Source: CAYOFK01 sp964403185 (GTDB lineage Bacteria; Bacteroidota; Bacteroidia; Bacteroidales; VadinHA17). Taken from it: a DNA stretch of 16,806 nucleotides. Positions 1-7,265 of the stretch are shown here, in pieces (the first letter of the stretch is position 1; every line of letters starts with the position of its first letter). The notes below the pieces were generated by a model. It worked only from the letters and a program-made list of their open reading frames with translations. It was not told the origin of the DNA and did no database searches. A program made the translations under genes and the position numbers. The stretch spans positions 1-16,806 of the forward strand of contig CAYOFK010000053.1 of the NCBI GenBank assembly GCA_964403185.1, in the 5' to 3' direction.

Positions 1-1
1 A

Positions 2-295
2 TTTTTACCCGGCACGGATTTTGAAGATGCCATTCTGGTATGCAGCCTTGAAGATGATGGCCTTATTGAATTCTGGAGAGGAAGTCATTTAAAAGATTTC
101 ATAACCCGGAAACAAACCTGGAATACGGCCTACCTGAGCATCCCCTTTCCCAGGCCCGTATCAAAACATCTGGAGTTAAAGATCTATATATGGAACAACG
201 GGGACCAGGCATTCCATATTGATGATTTTGAGGTGCTTTTAAGAAGAGGAAATCCATACCTGTACGGTCTGTACGACCCCATTCCCGGAGGGTGA
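2..295 (+). CDS. C-terminal fragment of an unrecognised protein (5' end outside window)
   Basis: An open frame runs from the window edge to a TGA at 293-295 and gives 97 residues with no start codon visible, so this is the end of a longer gene. The fragment alternates hydrophobic and polar residues and is rich in aromatics, with a run of WNTAYLSIPF followed by a hydrophobic strand and the segment WNNGDQAFHIDDFEV. That pattern resembles the last strands of an all-beta (jelly-roll or carbohydrate-binding-like) domain. This is inference from residue pattern only, and I do not recognise the family. The short tail after it ends in PIPGG. Nothing in the fragment indicates an enzyme. It is separated from the next gene by about 145 bp containing a promoter, so it probably belongs to a different transcription unit. 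Confidence 0.6.
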   Translation, partial: FLPGTDFEDAILVCSLEDDGLIEFWRGSHLKDFITRKQTWNTAYLSIPFPRPVSKHLELKIYIWNNGDQAFHIDDFEVLLRRGNPYLYGLYDPIPGG

Positions 296-398
296 AATAT
301 TTTCCGGGCGATTGTTGATCTTTCAATCAACCTGGCGGGGCGCTTTGAATGTACAGAGTCGGGCAAATAAAATTAAGTGGTTGCAAACAAAATTTCTC

Positions 399-406
399 TA
401 TTTTTG
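399..406 (+). promoter_or_regulatory. Bacteroidota-type -7 box upstream of the nuclease/uvrB pair
   Basis: TATTTTTG matches the TAnnTTTG consensus of the Bacteroidota primary sigma factor exactly and ends 34 bp before the ATG at 441. A TTTG-type -33 box is not clear: the nearest candidate words (GTGG at 377-380, TTGC at 381-384) fit poorly or are spaced too closely. The expected transcription start is a few bases downstream, leaving a leader of about 25-30 nt. Confidence 0.45.
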
Positions 407-440
407 AGGGGTCTGGTAACCGATAAATACAAACCTGTTT

Positions 441-1472
441 ATGACGAGAAAAGACATTCTCCTTATTTTAGTCCTCTGCTTGAGTACGGGAGTATTCGGT
501 CAGAGTAATGACAATAAAAGCTTTACAGTGGTCTTTTACAATGTTGAGAACCTGTTTGACACTGAAAATAATCCCGAATTCGAGGATGATGAATATACGC
601 CCGGAGGTTCAAAAAAATGGACCGAAAAACGGTTTCAGAAAAAGATCGGTGCCATATCCGGAGTATTGATGGCCATTGACAAAAAAAATCCGCCCGGAAT
701 TATTGGTTTCTGCGAAGTGGAGAACAGGATGATCCTTGAACAACTGGGCCAACTCCCGGATATGGAAAAGGGAAATTATGCAGTGGTTCATGAAGACAGT
801 CCTGACCGGCGTGGCATGGATGTGGCCTTAATGTACCGTAAGGATGTATTTGAACTTACTGCATACAAAAGCCTGCATGTTGATTTCCCGAGGGATACTT
901 CAACAACGCGGGATATTTTATATGTAAAGCTGAAGGCCCCCGGTAATGAATTTCTGCATTTCTTTGTAAATCACTGGAAATCAAGAAGCGAGGGACAACA
1001 AGTCACTGAAAACAAGCGGGCCTGGTCGGCCATCGTCCTCCGGAAAGCCGTGGATTCCATATTGAATTTCGAACCCGAAGCCAGGATCATTATCATGGGC
1101 GATTTTAATGATGAGCCTACCAACATGAGTTTAAACACTTTGCTCCAGGCCAACAACAAACGTAAAAATGCCAGTCCAAGGGATTTGTACAATCTGTATT
1201 ACGACCGGCACAATACAGAAGACCGGGGGACTTATCATTACAAGGGAAACTGGAACATGCTGGATCAGATCATTATTTCTCAGGCATTGCTTCAGGAACC
1301 GGGCTACCATACAGGTTATGATGCAGGAAAGATCCTGAAAGAAGACTTCATGCTTTATGAAAACCCAAAAGCAAATGCCAGCATCCCCAACAAAACCTAT
1401 GGCGGCGATACGTATTTCGGGGGCATCAGTGACCACCTGCCGGTATATGTGGTGTTTGAACTAAAAGAATAA
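441..1472 (+). CDS. Secreted endonuclease/exonuclease/phosphatase-family protein
   Basis: This is a 343-residue member of the metal-dependent endonuclease/exonuclease/phosphatase (EEP, DNase I-like) fold. Visible family motifs are YNVENLFD near residues 33-40, the acidic CEVENR at 91-96 (probable metal-ligand Glu), NHWKSR around 177-182 (catalytic-type His), MGDFNDEP at 219-226 (Asp and Asn), D275 in NMLDQI, and the closing SDHLPV at 330-335, the catalytic His-Asp segment. A hydrophobic N-terminus ending near FGQ (residues 1-21) is a signal peptide, so the protein is expected in the periplasm or outside the cell. The substrate cannot be read from sequence: DNA, RNA, phospholipid and phosphoester substrates all occur in this fold. 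It is probably cotranscribed with uvrB, whose start is 13 bp downstream. Export argues against a direct role in the UvrABC repair reaction despite that position. Confidence 0.88.
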   Translation: MTRKDILLILVLCLSTGVFGQSNDNKSFTVVFYNVENLFDTENNPEFEDDEYTPGGSKKWTEKRFQKKIGAISGVLMAIDKKNPPGIIGFCEVENRMILEQLGQLPDMEKGNYAVVHEDSPDRRGMDVALMYRKDVFELTAYKSLHVDFPRDTSTTRDILYVKLKAPGNEFLHFFVNHWKSRSEGQQVTENKRAWSAIVLRKAVDSILNFEPEARIIIMGDFNDEPTNMSLNTLLQANNKRKNASPRDLYNLYYDRHNTEDRGTYHYKGNWNMLDQIIISQALLQEPGYHTGYDAGKILKEDFMLYENPKANASIPNKTYGGDTYFGGISDHLPVYVVFELKE

Positions 1473-1485
1473 ATTCTGTACGGGC

Positions 1486-3501
1486 ATGGAGTTTCGACTG
1501 AAGTCTGAATTTGAGCCAACGGGAGACCAGCCCGAAGCCATCCGGGAGTTGGTTGAGGGCCTGAAATCAAATGCACGGTTTCAAACCCTCCTGGGTGTGA
1601 CCGGTTCGGGAAAAACATTCACCATAGCCAATGTCATACGGGAGATACAGAAACCGGTACTGGTTCTGAGTCATAATAAAACCCTGGCCGCGCAATTGTA
1701 CGGTGAGTTTAAACAGTTTTTTCCGGATAACCTGGTTGAATATTTTGTATCCTATTACGATTATTACCAACCTGAGGCTTACCTGCCATCCACCGACACC
1801 TATATTGAGAAGGACCTCTCCATCAATGATGAGATTGAGAAATTGCGTCTCAGTACCACTTCGGCCCTGCTTTCAGGCAGGAAAGATGTGCTGGTAGTTT
1901 CCTCAGTGTCCTGTTTATATGGCATTGGGAATCCGGATGATTTCCATGAAAACACCATTTTGATCAAAAGGGGGGAAGCATTGAGTCGCGACCTCTTTCT
2001 GCGAAAACTTGTGGACAGTCTTTATTCCAGAAGCGAAGTGGATTTCAGAAGAGGAAACTTCAGAGTCCGAGGAGATACCGTTGATATTTACCTGGCGTAT
2101 TCCGATCATGCACTCAGGGTCATTTTTTTCGGGAATGACATTGAGGAGATCAGCACCTTCAACCCATCCAGCGGCAGGGATATTGAGTCCCTGGACCAGG
2201 CCGTTATATTCCCGGCCAATATATTCATTACCACCAGGCCCCGTATTGAAAAGGCCCTTTCGCAAATTGAGAACGACATGATCAGACAGGTTCAGTTTTT
2301 TTCCGACAACGGAAAAGAATTTGAGGCCAAAAGATTGCAACAGAAAGTCCGGTATGACCTGGAAATGATCAAAGAACTGGGGTTTTGCAGTGGGATAGAA
2401 AACTACTCCAGATACTTCGACGGCCGCAATCCCGGTACGAGGCCATTCTGCCTGCTGGATTATTTTCCCAATGATTTTTTGACCATCGTTGACGAAAGTC
2501 ATGTCAGCATACCGCAAATACGCGCCATGTACGGGGGTGACCACTCAAGGAAACAAACACTGGTGGAATATGGCTTCAGGTTGCCTGCAGCCCTTGACAA
2601 CCGCCCGCTCCGGTTTGATGAATTTGAAAACATGGTACACCGGACCATTTTTGTAAGCGCCACACCTGCGGATTATGAGCTGGAAAAATCCGGTGGCGTT
2701 ATCGTTGAACAGGTGATACGGCCAACCGGTCTGGTTGATCCTGCAATTGAAGTGAAATCCAGTCAAAGGCAAATTGACGACTTGCTTGAGGAGATCCATG
2801 CCAGGATTGAAAGGAAGGAAAGGGTGTTGGTGACCACACTCACAAAACGCATGGCTGAAGAATTGTCGGCCTTTTTGATCAACCTCGATATTAAATGCTC
2901 CTACATCCATTCCGATATTAGCACTCTTGACAGGGTGGATATCTTAGACAACCTGAGAAAGGGAAAAGTGGATGTACTTGTGGGAATCAACCTGTTGCGT
3001 GAGGGACTTGATCTTCCGGAAGTATCCCTGGTAGCCATACTGGATGCCGATAAGGAAGGTTTTCTAAGGTCTGAGCGTGCCCTGACCCAGACAGCGGGCC
3101 GTGCTGCAAGGAATATCAATGGGAAAGTCATCATGTATGCAGATTCTGTCACACGATCCATGCAGCGCACCATTGATGAAACCAACCGGCGCCGTGAAAA
3201 ACAAATGAAGTATAATGAAAAGATGGGCGTCACTCCGACCCAGATCCAGAAATCAACACGTTCCTTGCTGGCAGAGATCCAAAGCAAGACCGGGGGGAAA
3301 GCCTATCAGGAGCCTGCGCATCCTGATGTGGCTGCCGATCCGGTAGTGCAGTTCATGGATCAGGCAGGGTTATTAAAAGCGGTTGAAAAATCCAGGAAAG
3401 CCATGGAAAAAGCGGCAAAGGAACTGGATTTTATTGAAGCGGCCCGGCTGCGAGATGAGATGTTTGCCCTGGAGAAACTTCTGAATAAGAAGAATAATTG
3501 A
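1486..3501 (+). CDS. uvrB: UvrABC excinuclease subunit B
   Basis: UvrB is the damage-verifying helicase-like subunit of nucleotide excision repair. It is loaded by UvrA and then recruits UvrC for the dual incision. At 671 residues it has the family's usual length. Visible features are Walker A GVTGSGKT (37-44), the tyrosine-rich beta-hairpin YYDYYQPEAYLP (90-101) that clamps one DNA strand, the DESH helicase motif (336-339), SATPADYE in the helicase region, the IRPTGLVDP linker, the arginine-rich GRAARN motif VI, and a C-terminal UVR domain (about 630-670) that contacts UvrC. No key residue is missing. The ATG at 1486 gives the usual N-terminus (EFRLKSEFEPTGDQ). There is no clear Shine-Dalgarno sequence, as is common in this phylum. 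It lies 13 bp after the secreted nuclease gene and probably shares its transcript. Confidence 0.97.
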   Translation: MEFRLKSEFEPTGDQPEAIRELVEGLKSNARFQTLLGVTGSGKTFTIANVIREIQKPVLVLSHNKTLAAQLYGEFKQFFPDNLVEYFVSYYDYYQPEAYLPSTDTYIEKDLSINDEIEKLRLSTTSALLSGRKDVLVVSSVSCLYGIGNPDDFHENTILIKRGEALSRDLFLRKLVDSLYSRSEVDFRRGNFRVRGDTVDIYLAYSDHALRVIFFGNDIEEISTFNPSSGRDIESLDQAVIFPANIFITTRPRIEKALSQIENDMIRQVQFFSDNGKEFEAKRLQQKVRYDLEMIKELGFCSGIENYSRYFDGRNPGTRPFCLLDYFPNDFLTIVDESHVSIPQIRAMYGGDHSRKQTLVEYGFRLPAALDNRPLRFDEFENMVHRTIFVSATPADYELEKSGGVIVEQVIRPTGLVDPAIEVKSSQRQIDDLLEEIHARIERKERVLVTTLTKRMAEELSAFLINLDIKCSYIHSDISTLDRVDILDNLRKGKVDVLVGINLLREGLDLPEVSLVAILDADKEGFLRSERALTQTAGRAARNINGKVIMYADSVTRSMQRTIDETNRRREKQMKYNEKMGVTPTQIQKSTRSLLAEIQSKTGGKAYQEPAHPDVAADPVVQFMDQAGLLKAVEKSRKAMEKAAKELDFIEAARLRDEMFALEKLLNKKNN

Positions 3502-3511
3502 ATAGAAGCTA

Positions 3512-3820
3512 TTACATATAGGTCTTGACCAATTGGGATACAATTTCAAAGACACTTTCTACTGATAGGGAGTGCAGGCACTCATATGTGTTATGCCGGC
3601 ATCCTTTTTTGTCATGACAGGGATAACAATGACTATCAGAGGTGATGACGGGAAACCGTTGTAAGTCGGGAGGATTCCAGTACCTGGCTTCAATACTTCC
3701 ATATATGGTAAGTGTGGGGATATCCAGGGCCACAGCCATATGAATTGGACCAAATTTAATAAAACTAAAATAAACAGGAATTGTATTTTCCTGAAGATAG
3801 AGGTTTGAATTTAATGATAA
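3512..3820 (-). pseudogene. Truncated glycosyltransferase family 9 (heptosyltransferase-like) C-terminus
   Basis: The - strand frame between a TAG at 3821-3823 and the stop at 3512-3514 encodes the last part of a GT9 (ADP-heptose:LPS heptosyltransferase-like) enzyme. The signature starts upstream of the first ATG (3739): FGPIHMAVAL followed by DIPTLTIYGS, the segment that in GT9 proteins forms the nucleotide-sugar binding loop (usually D/S-GPMHLAAAL...PTV.LFG). It continues with a W.P element and a cysteine pattern C.PC....C.......CL near the end, also typical of the family. Full-length members are about 330-360 residues, whereas only about 85 aligned residues remain. The N-terminal acceptor-binding domain is absent, and upstream lies the sigma factor terminator. 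I read it as a decayed remnant. A very short expressed protein starting at 3739 is possible but would lack a complete active site. Confidence 0.7.
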
Positions 3821-3822
3821 CT

Positions 3823-3848
3823 AAAAAAAAGCACGCCAAAAAGCGTGC
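3823..3848 (-). terminator. Intrinsic terminator of the primary sigma factor gene
   Basis: Read on the - strand, a perfect 6-bp stem (GCACGC at 3843-3848 in transcript order, GCGTGC at 3831-3836) closes a six-base loop and is followed directly by a run of eight T (complement of 3823-3830). It lies about 30 bp after the sigma factor stop codon and separates that gene from the glycosyltransferase remnant. Confidence 0.85.
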
Positions 3849-3878
3849 CTTTACAATAAAAATATTTCTACGGGAAAG

Positions 3879-4739
3879 TTATCCCAGATACGATTTTAAC
3901 AGTTTGCTTCTGGAAGTATGTCTCAGTCTGCGGATGGCTTTTTCTTTAATTTGCCTGACCCGCTCGCGTGTCAATCCGAACTTCTCTCCTATCTCCTCCA
4001 GGGTCATTTCCTGAATACCGATCCCAAAGAATAATTTAATGATATCGCGTTCCCTTTCCGTGAGTGTGGCCAGGGCCCTGTCAATTTCTCTGATCAGTGA
4101 TTCATTCAATAAGGTCTTATCGGCATTTGGCGAGTCTGTATTTGGCAGGATATCCAGCAAGCTGTTATCCTCTCCATCCACAAAAGGTGCATCAACCGAT
4201 ACATGACGACCGGAAACCCGCAGGGTGTCAGTCACTTTTTCCCTTGGTAATTCAAGGGCTTCGGCAAGTTCTTCCGGGGAAGGGGTACGTTCAAATAACT
4301 GCTCAAACCGGGAGAAGGCCTTGTTGATCTTATTCAACGAGCCCACCTGGTTGAGTGGCAGCCGGACGATCCTGGACTGTTCAGCCAAAGCCTGTAAGAT
4401 CGATTGACGGATCCACCAAACGGCGTAGGATATAAATTTAAATCCTCTGGTTTCGTCGAACTTCTCGGCAGCTTTGATCAAGCCAAGATTCCCCTCATTG
4501 ATCAGGTCGGGTAAAGTAAGCCCCTGGTTCTGGTACTGTTTTGCAACAGATACCACAAATCTCAGGTTGGCACGGGTTAGTTTTTCAAGGGCGTCATGAT
4601 CGCCCTTTTTAATACGCTGCGCCAGTTCCACTTCTTCCTCAACACTGATCAAGACCTCCTTGCCAATTTCCTGCAGGTATTTGTCAAGTGAAGCGCTTTC
4701 CCTGTTAGTGATCGATTTTGTAATCTTTAATTGTCTCAT
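3879..4739 (-). CDS. rpoD: Primary (housekeeping) RNA polymerase sigma factor, RpoD/SigA type
   Basis: This is the vegetative sigma-70 subunit that directs RNA polymerase to promoters. At 286 residues it has the short form known from Bacteroidota, lacking region 1.1 and the long non-conserved insert of proteobacterial RpoD. Region 1.2 begins near SLDKYLQEIG (17-26). Region 2 contains RANLRFVVSVAKQY, DLINEGNLGLIKAAEKFD and the aromatic promoter-melting stretch FISYAVWWIRQSI (about 102-114). Region 3 follows to about 200. Region 4 has LTERERDIIKLFFGI and the helix-turn-helix TLEEIGEKFGLTRERVRQIK (246-265), which reads the -33 box. The start at 4739 gives the expected N-terminus MRQLKITKSITNRESASLD. 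It has its own promoter and terminator, so it is probably monocistronic, although read-through from the upstream protease gene is possible. Confidence 0.95.
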   Translation of the reverse strand: MRQLKITKSITNRESASLDKYLQEIGKEVLISVEEEVELAQRIKKGDHDALEKLTRANLRFVVSVAKQYQNQGLTLPDLINEGNLGLIKAAEKFDETRGFKFISYAVWWIRQSILQALAEQSRIVRLPLNQVGSLNKINKAFSRFEQLFERTPSPEELAEALELPREKVTDTLRVSGRHVSVDAPFVDGEDNSLLDILPNTDSPNADKTLLNESLIREIDRALATLTERERDIIKLFFGIGIQEMTLEEIGEKFGLTRERVRQIKEKAIRRLRHTSRSKLLKSYLG

Positions 4740-4760
4740 AGTACTTTCTCAACTTTGTTA

Positions 4761-4792
4761 CAAAGATACGGCATTTACCCATTCGATTCAAG
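4761..4792 (-). promoter_or_regulatory. Promoter of the primary sigma factor gene
   Basis: On the - strand, TATCTTTG (4768-4761) is an exact TAnnTTTG -7 box. Twenty bases upstream is CTTG (4792-4789), three of four bases matching the TTTG -33 box. Transcription would start about 15 nt before the ATG at 4739, giving a very short leader. The arrangement implies that the sigma factor transcribes its own gene. Confidence 0.7.
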
Positions 4793-4828
4793 ACCTGGAT
4801 CAATCAATCCTGAAATAAATGTTGATAA

Positions 4829-6256
4829 CTAGCGAAAACGGTAACTGAATTCCATGCCATCGGGTGTGATTCCCTGTATGGAATTAATGCGGTCACCGCT
4901 GTTTTCAATTCGCACTATGTCGTTGATATCATCAATTTTCAGATTGTTGATCCTGGTAATTATATAGCCGGATTTAAAGCCAAGATCAGACAATCTTCCT
5001 TTCTGTAACTCATTTATTTTTAAGCCGTAATCAATTCCGAACCGGGTTTTATCCCTGTTTGTGATCTTTGAAAACCGTGCGCCCAGCATGTAATCACTGT
5101 CTTCAATGATGCCTGTGCCGCCCTGAAGATTACGCAGAACTATGTTATATTCTTTCACCTTCTGGTTTCTTTTCACATGAATATTGACATGATCCCCCGG
5201 CCGGTACCTGCTGAATTGTTCCTGAAGTTCAGATACTGAATTAACCTTCCGGTCGTTTATCTGTAATACCACATCTCCTGCCTTTAATCCGGCTTCTTCA
5301 GCGGCACCTCCTTCGGCAATATTCCGGATATAAACTCCTTCAATCCCATCAAGTTTCTTATCTTCAACCAGTTTAGAGGTTACGTCAGCAATGGTTACTC
5401 CCAGAATAGCCCTTTGAACCCTGCCGAATTCCTTCAGATCACTCACCACCTTTTTTACGATTTCAACCGGGATGGCAAAAGAATTTCCTGAATATTCCCC
5501 GGTTGCAGAAATGATGGCAGAAGTGATGCCAATAAGTTCTCCCCGTGTATTCACCAGAGCGCCGCCACTGTTGCCATGGTTCAGGGCGGCATCTGTTTGC
5601 AGAAAGGATTCGATCCTGTACTGCTGATTCCCAAGGATGCCAAGATTCCGGCCCTTGGCACTGATGATACCGGCAGTAACTGTGGAAGTCAGGTTGAAGG
5701 GATTCCCAACAGCCAAAACCCACTGGCCAAGCTTCACCTCATCTGAATTTCCCATAGGGATCCAATGCAGATCGCTGGCTTTGATCTTCAGCAAGGCAAG
5801 GTCTGTATTCGGGTCACTGCCAACCAGTTCAGCCGTAAAGGTCCTGCGGTCGTCCATAATTACTTCGATATTTTCAGCGCCATCAATCACATGGTTATTC
5901 GTTACTATATACCCATCCTCTGTCAGGATGACACCCGAGCCAAAAGTTAAAACCGGTCTGGATCGTGCCCGTTCACCATAAAAGAATTCATACAATGGAT
6001 TGGCATTGCCCTGAGCCTCTGATTCTGTTTTCACATGCACTACTCCCATCACCGTTTGTTCGGCGACGGTTGAAAAATCCTCAGGCATTTCAACAAATAC
6101 CGGTTTGTTGGCAAACCTTGTGAGTTGGCTGTCATTACGGACATCCGCCTGTACAATAACGTCGGGGGTTTCAAAAATAATTCCATATCCGATAAGAGTC
6201 AAAACACTCCCCAGTATCCCAACTAATAAGTACCCTGTAAATTTTTTCGCTTTCAT
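4829..6256 (-). CDS. degP: DegP/DegQ (HtrA)-family periplasmic serine endoprotease with two PDZ domains
   Basis: This is a trypsin-like protease and chaperone of the HtrA family, which degrades or refolds misfolded envelope proteins. Its 475 residues are organised as an N-terminal hydrophobic segment (about 7-27; a signal anchor or uncleaved signal), a protease domain (about 60-270), PDZ1 (about 280-375) and PDZ2 (about 390-475). The catalytic triad is readable: H122 in TNNHVI, D152 in NTDLALL and S230 in HGNSGGAL, with the oxyanion glycines intact. The short spacer between the anchor and the protease domain and the lack of a cysteine-bridged LA loop are more like DegQ than E. coli DegP, so the exact symbol is uncertain. 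It is transcribed toward the sigma factor gene and divergently from dapF, with a plausible promoter in the shared 162-bp gap. Confidence 0.93.
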   Translation of the reverse strand: MKAKKFTGYLLVGILGSVLTLIGYGIIFETPDVIVQADVRNDSQLTRFANKPVFVEMPEDFSTVAEQTVMGVVHVKTESEAQGNANPLYEFFYGERARSRPVLTFGSGVILTEDGYIVTNNHVIDGAENIEVIMDDRRTFTAELVGSDPNTDLALLKIKASDLHWIPMGNSDEVKLGQWVLAVGNPFNLTSTVTAGIISAKGRNLGILGNQQYRIESFLQTDAALNHGNSGGALVNTRGELIGITSAIISATGEYSGNSFAIPVEIVKKVVSDLKEFGRVQRAILGVTIADVTSKLVEDKKLDGIEGVYIRNIAEGGAAEEAGLKAGDVVLQINDRKVNSVSELQEQFSRYRPGDHVNIHVKRNQKVKEYNIVLRNLQGGTGIIEDSDYMLGARFSKITNRDKTRFGIDYGLKINELQKGRLSDLGFKSGYIITRINNLKIDDINDIVRIENSGDRINSIQGITPDGMEFSYRFR

Positions 6257-6276
6257 TGCTTTAACATTTTATCGTT

Positions 6277-6308
6277 CATAAATAAAACCGTCAGATTCTG
6301 ATAACAAA
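6277..6308 (-). promoter_or_regulatory. Candidate promoter of the HtrA protease gene
   Basis: On the - strand, an exact TTTG -33 box (6308-6305) is followed after 20 bases by TATTTATG (6284-6277), one mismatch from TAnnTTTG. The -7 box ends about 20 bases upstream of the start codon at 6256. No equally good + strand promoter for the divergent dapF was found in the same gap. Confidence 0.5.
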
Positions 6309-6418
6309 TTCTATGCCTGAATAATACCCCCGTCAATATAGCATCTTTTAAAACGCTTTTGTTTTCGGGTTGTTGCAATTATGAATTAAATTAACAAATT
6401 TTAACGAATCATGTCAGT

Positions 6419-7216
6419 ATGATCATTAACTTTTATAAATATCAGGCTACAGGCAACGATTTTGTCATGATCGATGACCGGAGGGCACAGTTTCCGCAAG
6501 ATAATGTGGCATTCATCCGCCGGTTGTGTGACCGCCGTTTTGGAATTGGCGGGGATGGACTGATCCTGCTCAGGGAAGATGCCCGTTATGATTTCCGGAT
6601 GATCTACTTCAATTCAGACGGAAAAGAGGGCAGCATGTGCGGGAACGGGGGACGATGTGCGGTTCTTTTTGCAAAAAAAAAGCAGATGTTGTCGTCTCTA
6701 AATATACAATTTCTGGCCGCAGACGGATTACATGAAGCACAAATGGAAAACAGCATCCGCCTTAAAATAAGGGACGTAACAGAAATCCGGATTATCGGCA
6801 ACGAATATTTTATCAATACCGGATCTCCGCACTGTGTCATTTTCCGGACTTTAATTGAAACCATGGACGTGGTTGCTGAAGGCCGGAAAATCCGTCATAA
6901 AGAAATGTTCCGGCCCGATGGGGTCAATGTAAATTTTGTAGACTTCAGAGATGGTACCGTTCACATGCGAACCTATGAACGGGGTGTGGAAAATGAAACC
7001 CTTTCATGTGGAACCGGAAGTGTTGCAGCAGCCATCGCCGTGGATCAAAAATTCGGACTGAAAGCTCCGTCCTATAATGTCCGGACACCCGGAGGACCCC
7101 TGAAGGTCCTTTTTGTACGGCAGCCTGATAATTCTTACACAGATATCTGGCTGGAAGGACCGGCAGAAGAAGTGTTTTCAGGATCGGTTGCCCTGACTGA
7201 ACAGAAACCGGTATAA
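6419..7216 (+). CDS. dapF: Diaminopimelate epimerase
   Basis: DapF interconverts LL- and meso-diaminopimelate in the cytoplasm. This supplies meso-DAP for peptidoglycan and the last precursor of lysine. The 265-residue protein matches the family length and shows both active-site cysteines of this cofactor-independent racemase: C74 in GSMCGNGGRC and C197 in ETLSCGTGSVAAA. Other conserved segments are QATGNDFVMIDD near the N-terminus, RFGIGGDGLIL (40-50), INTGSPHCV (132-140), the RPDGVNVNFV substrate loop (165-174) and RTYERGVENE. The ATG at 6419 is the only suitable start, because an ATG at 6410 runs into a stop after three codons. A secreted hydrolase follows after 49 bp on the same strand and may share the transcript. 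No exact TAnnTTTG box was found upstream. Confidence 0.96.
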   Translation: MIINFYKYQATGNDFVMIDDRRAQFPQDNVAFIRRLCDRRFGIGGDGLILLREDARYDFRMIYFNSDGKEGSMCGNGGRCAVLFAKKKQMLSSLNIQFLAADGLHEAQMENSIRLKIRDVTEIRIIGNEYFINTGSPHCVIFRTLIETMDVVAEGRKIRHKEMFRPDGVNVNFVDFRDGTVHMRTYERGVENETLSCGTGSVAAAIAVDQKFGLKAPSYNVRTPGGPLKVLFVRQPDNSYTDIWLEGPAEEVFSGSVALTEQKPV

Positions 7217-7265
7217 ATCAGCAAACTATTGTAAGATCCATTATTTTCTAACTAAAATCTGACAA

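Noticed and set aside
1915..2544. A 209-residue - strand open frame inside uvrB
   Set aside because: It is antisense to a strongly conserved uvrB coding region and has no recognisable motif; it is a shadow frame.
3751..3758. TAAATTTG on the - strand just upstream of the ATG of the glycosyltransferase remnant
   Set aside because: It matches TAnnTTTG but lies inside the conserved reading frame (Lys-Phe-Gly), has no -33 box and would leave almost no leader, so it is probably chance.
6358..6387. TTTG plus TATGAATT as a promoter for dapF
   Set aside because: The -7 element departs from TAnnTTTG at two positions and the spacing is 18 bp; not convincing enough to list.
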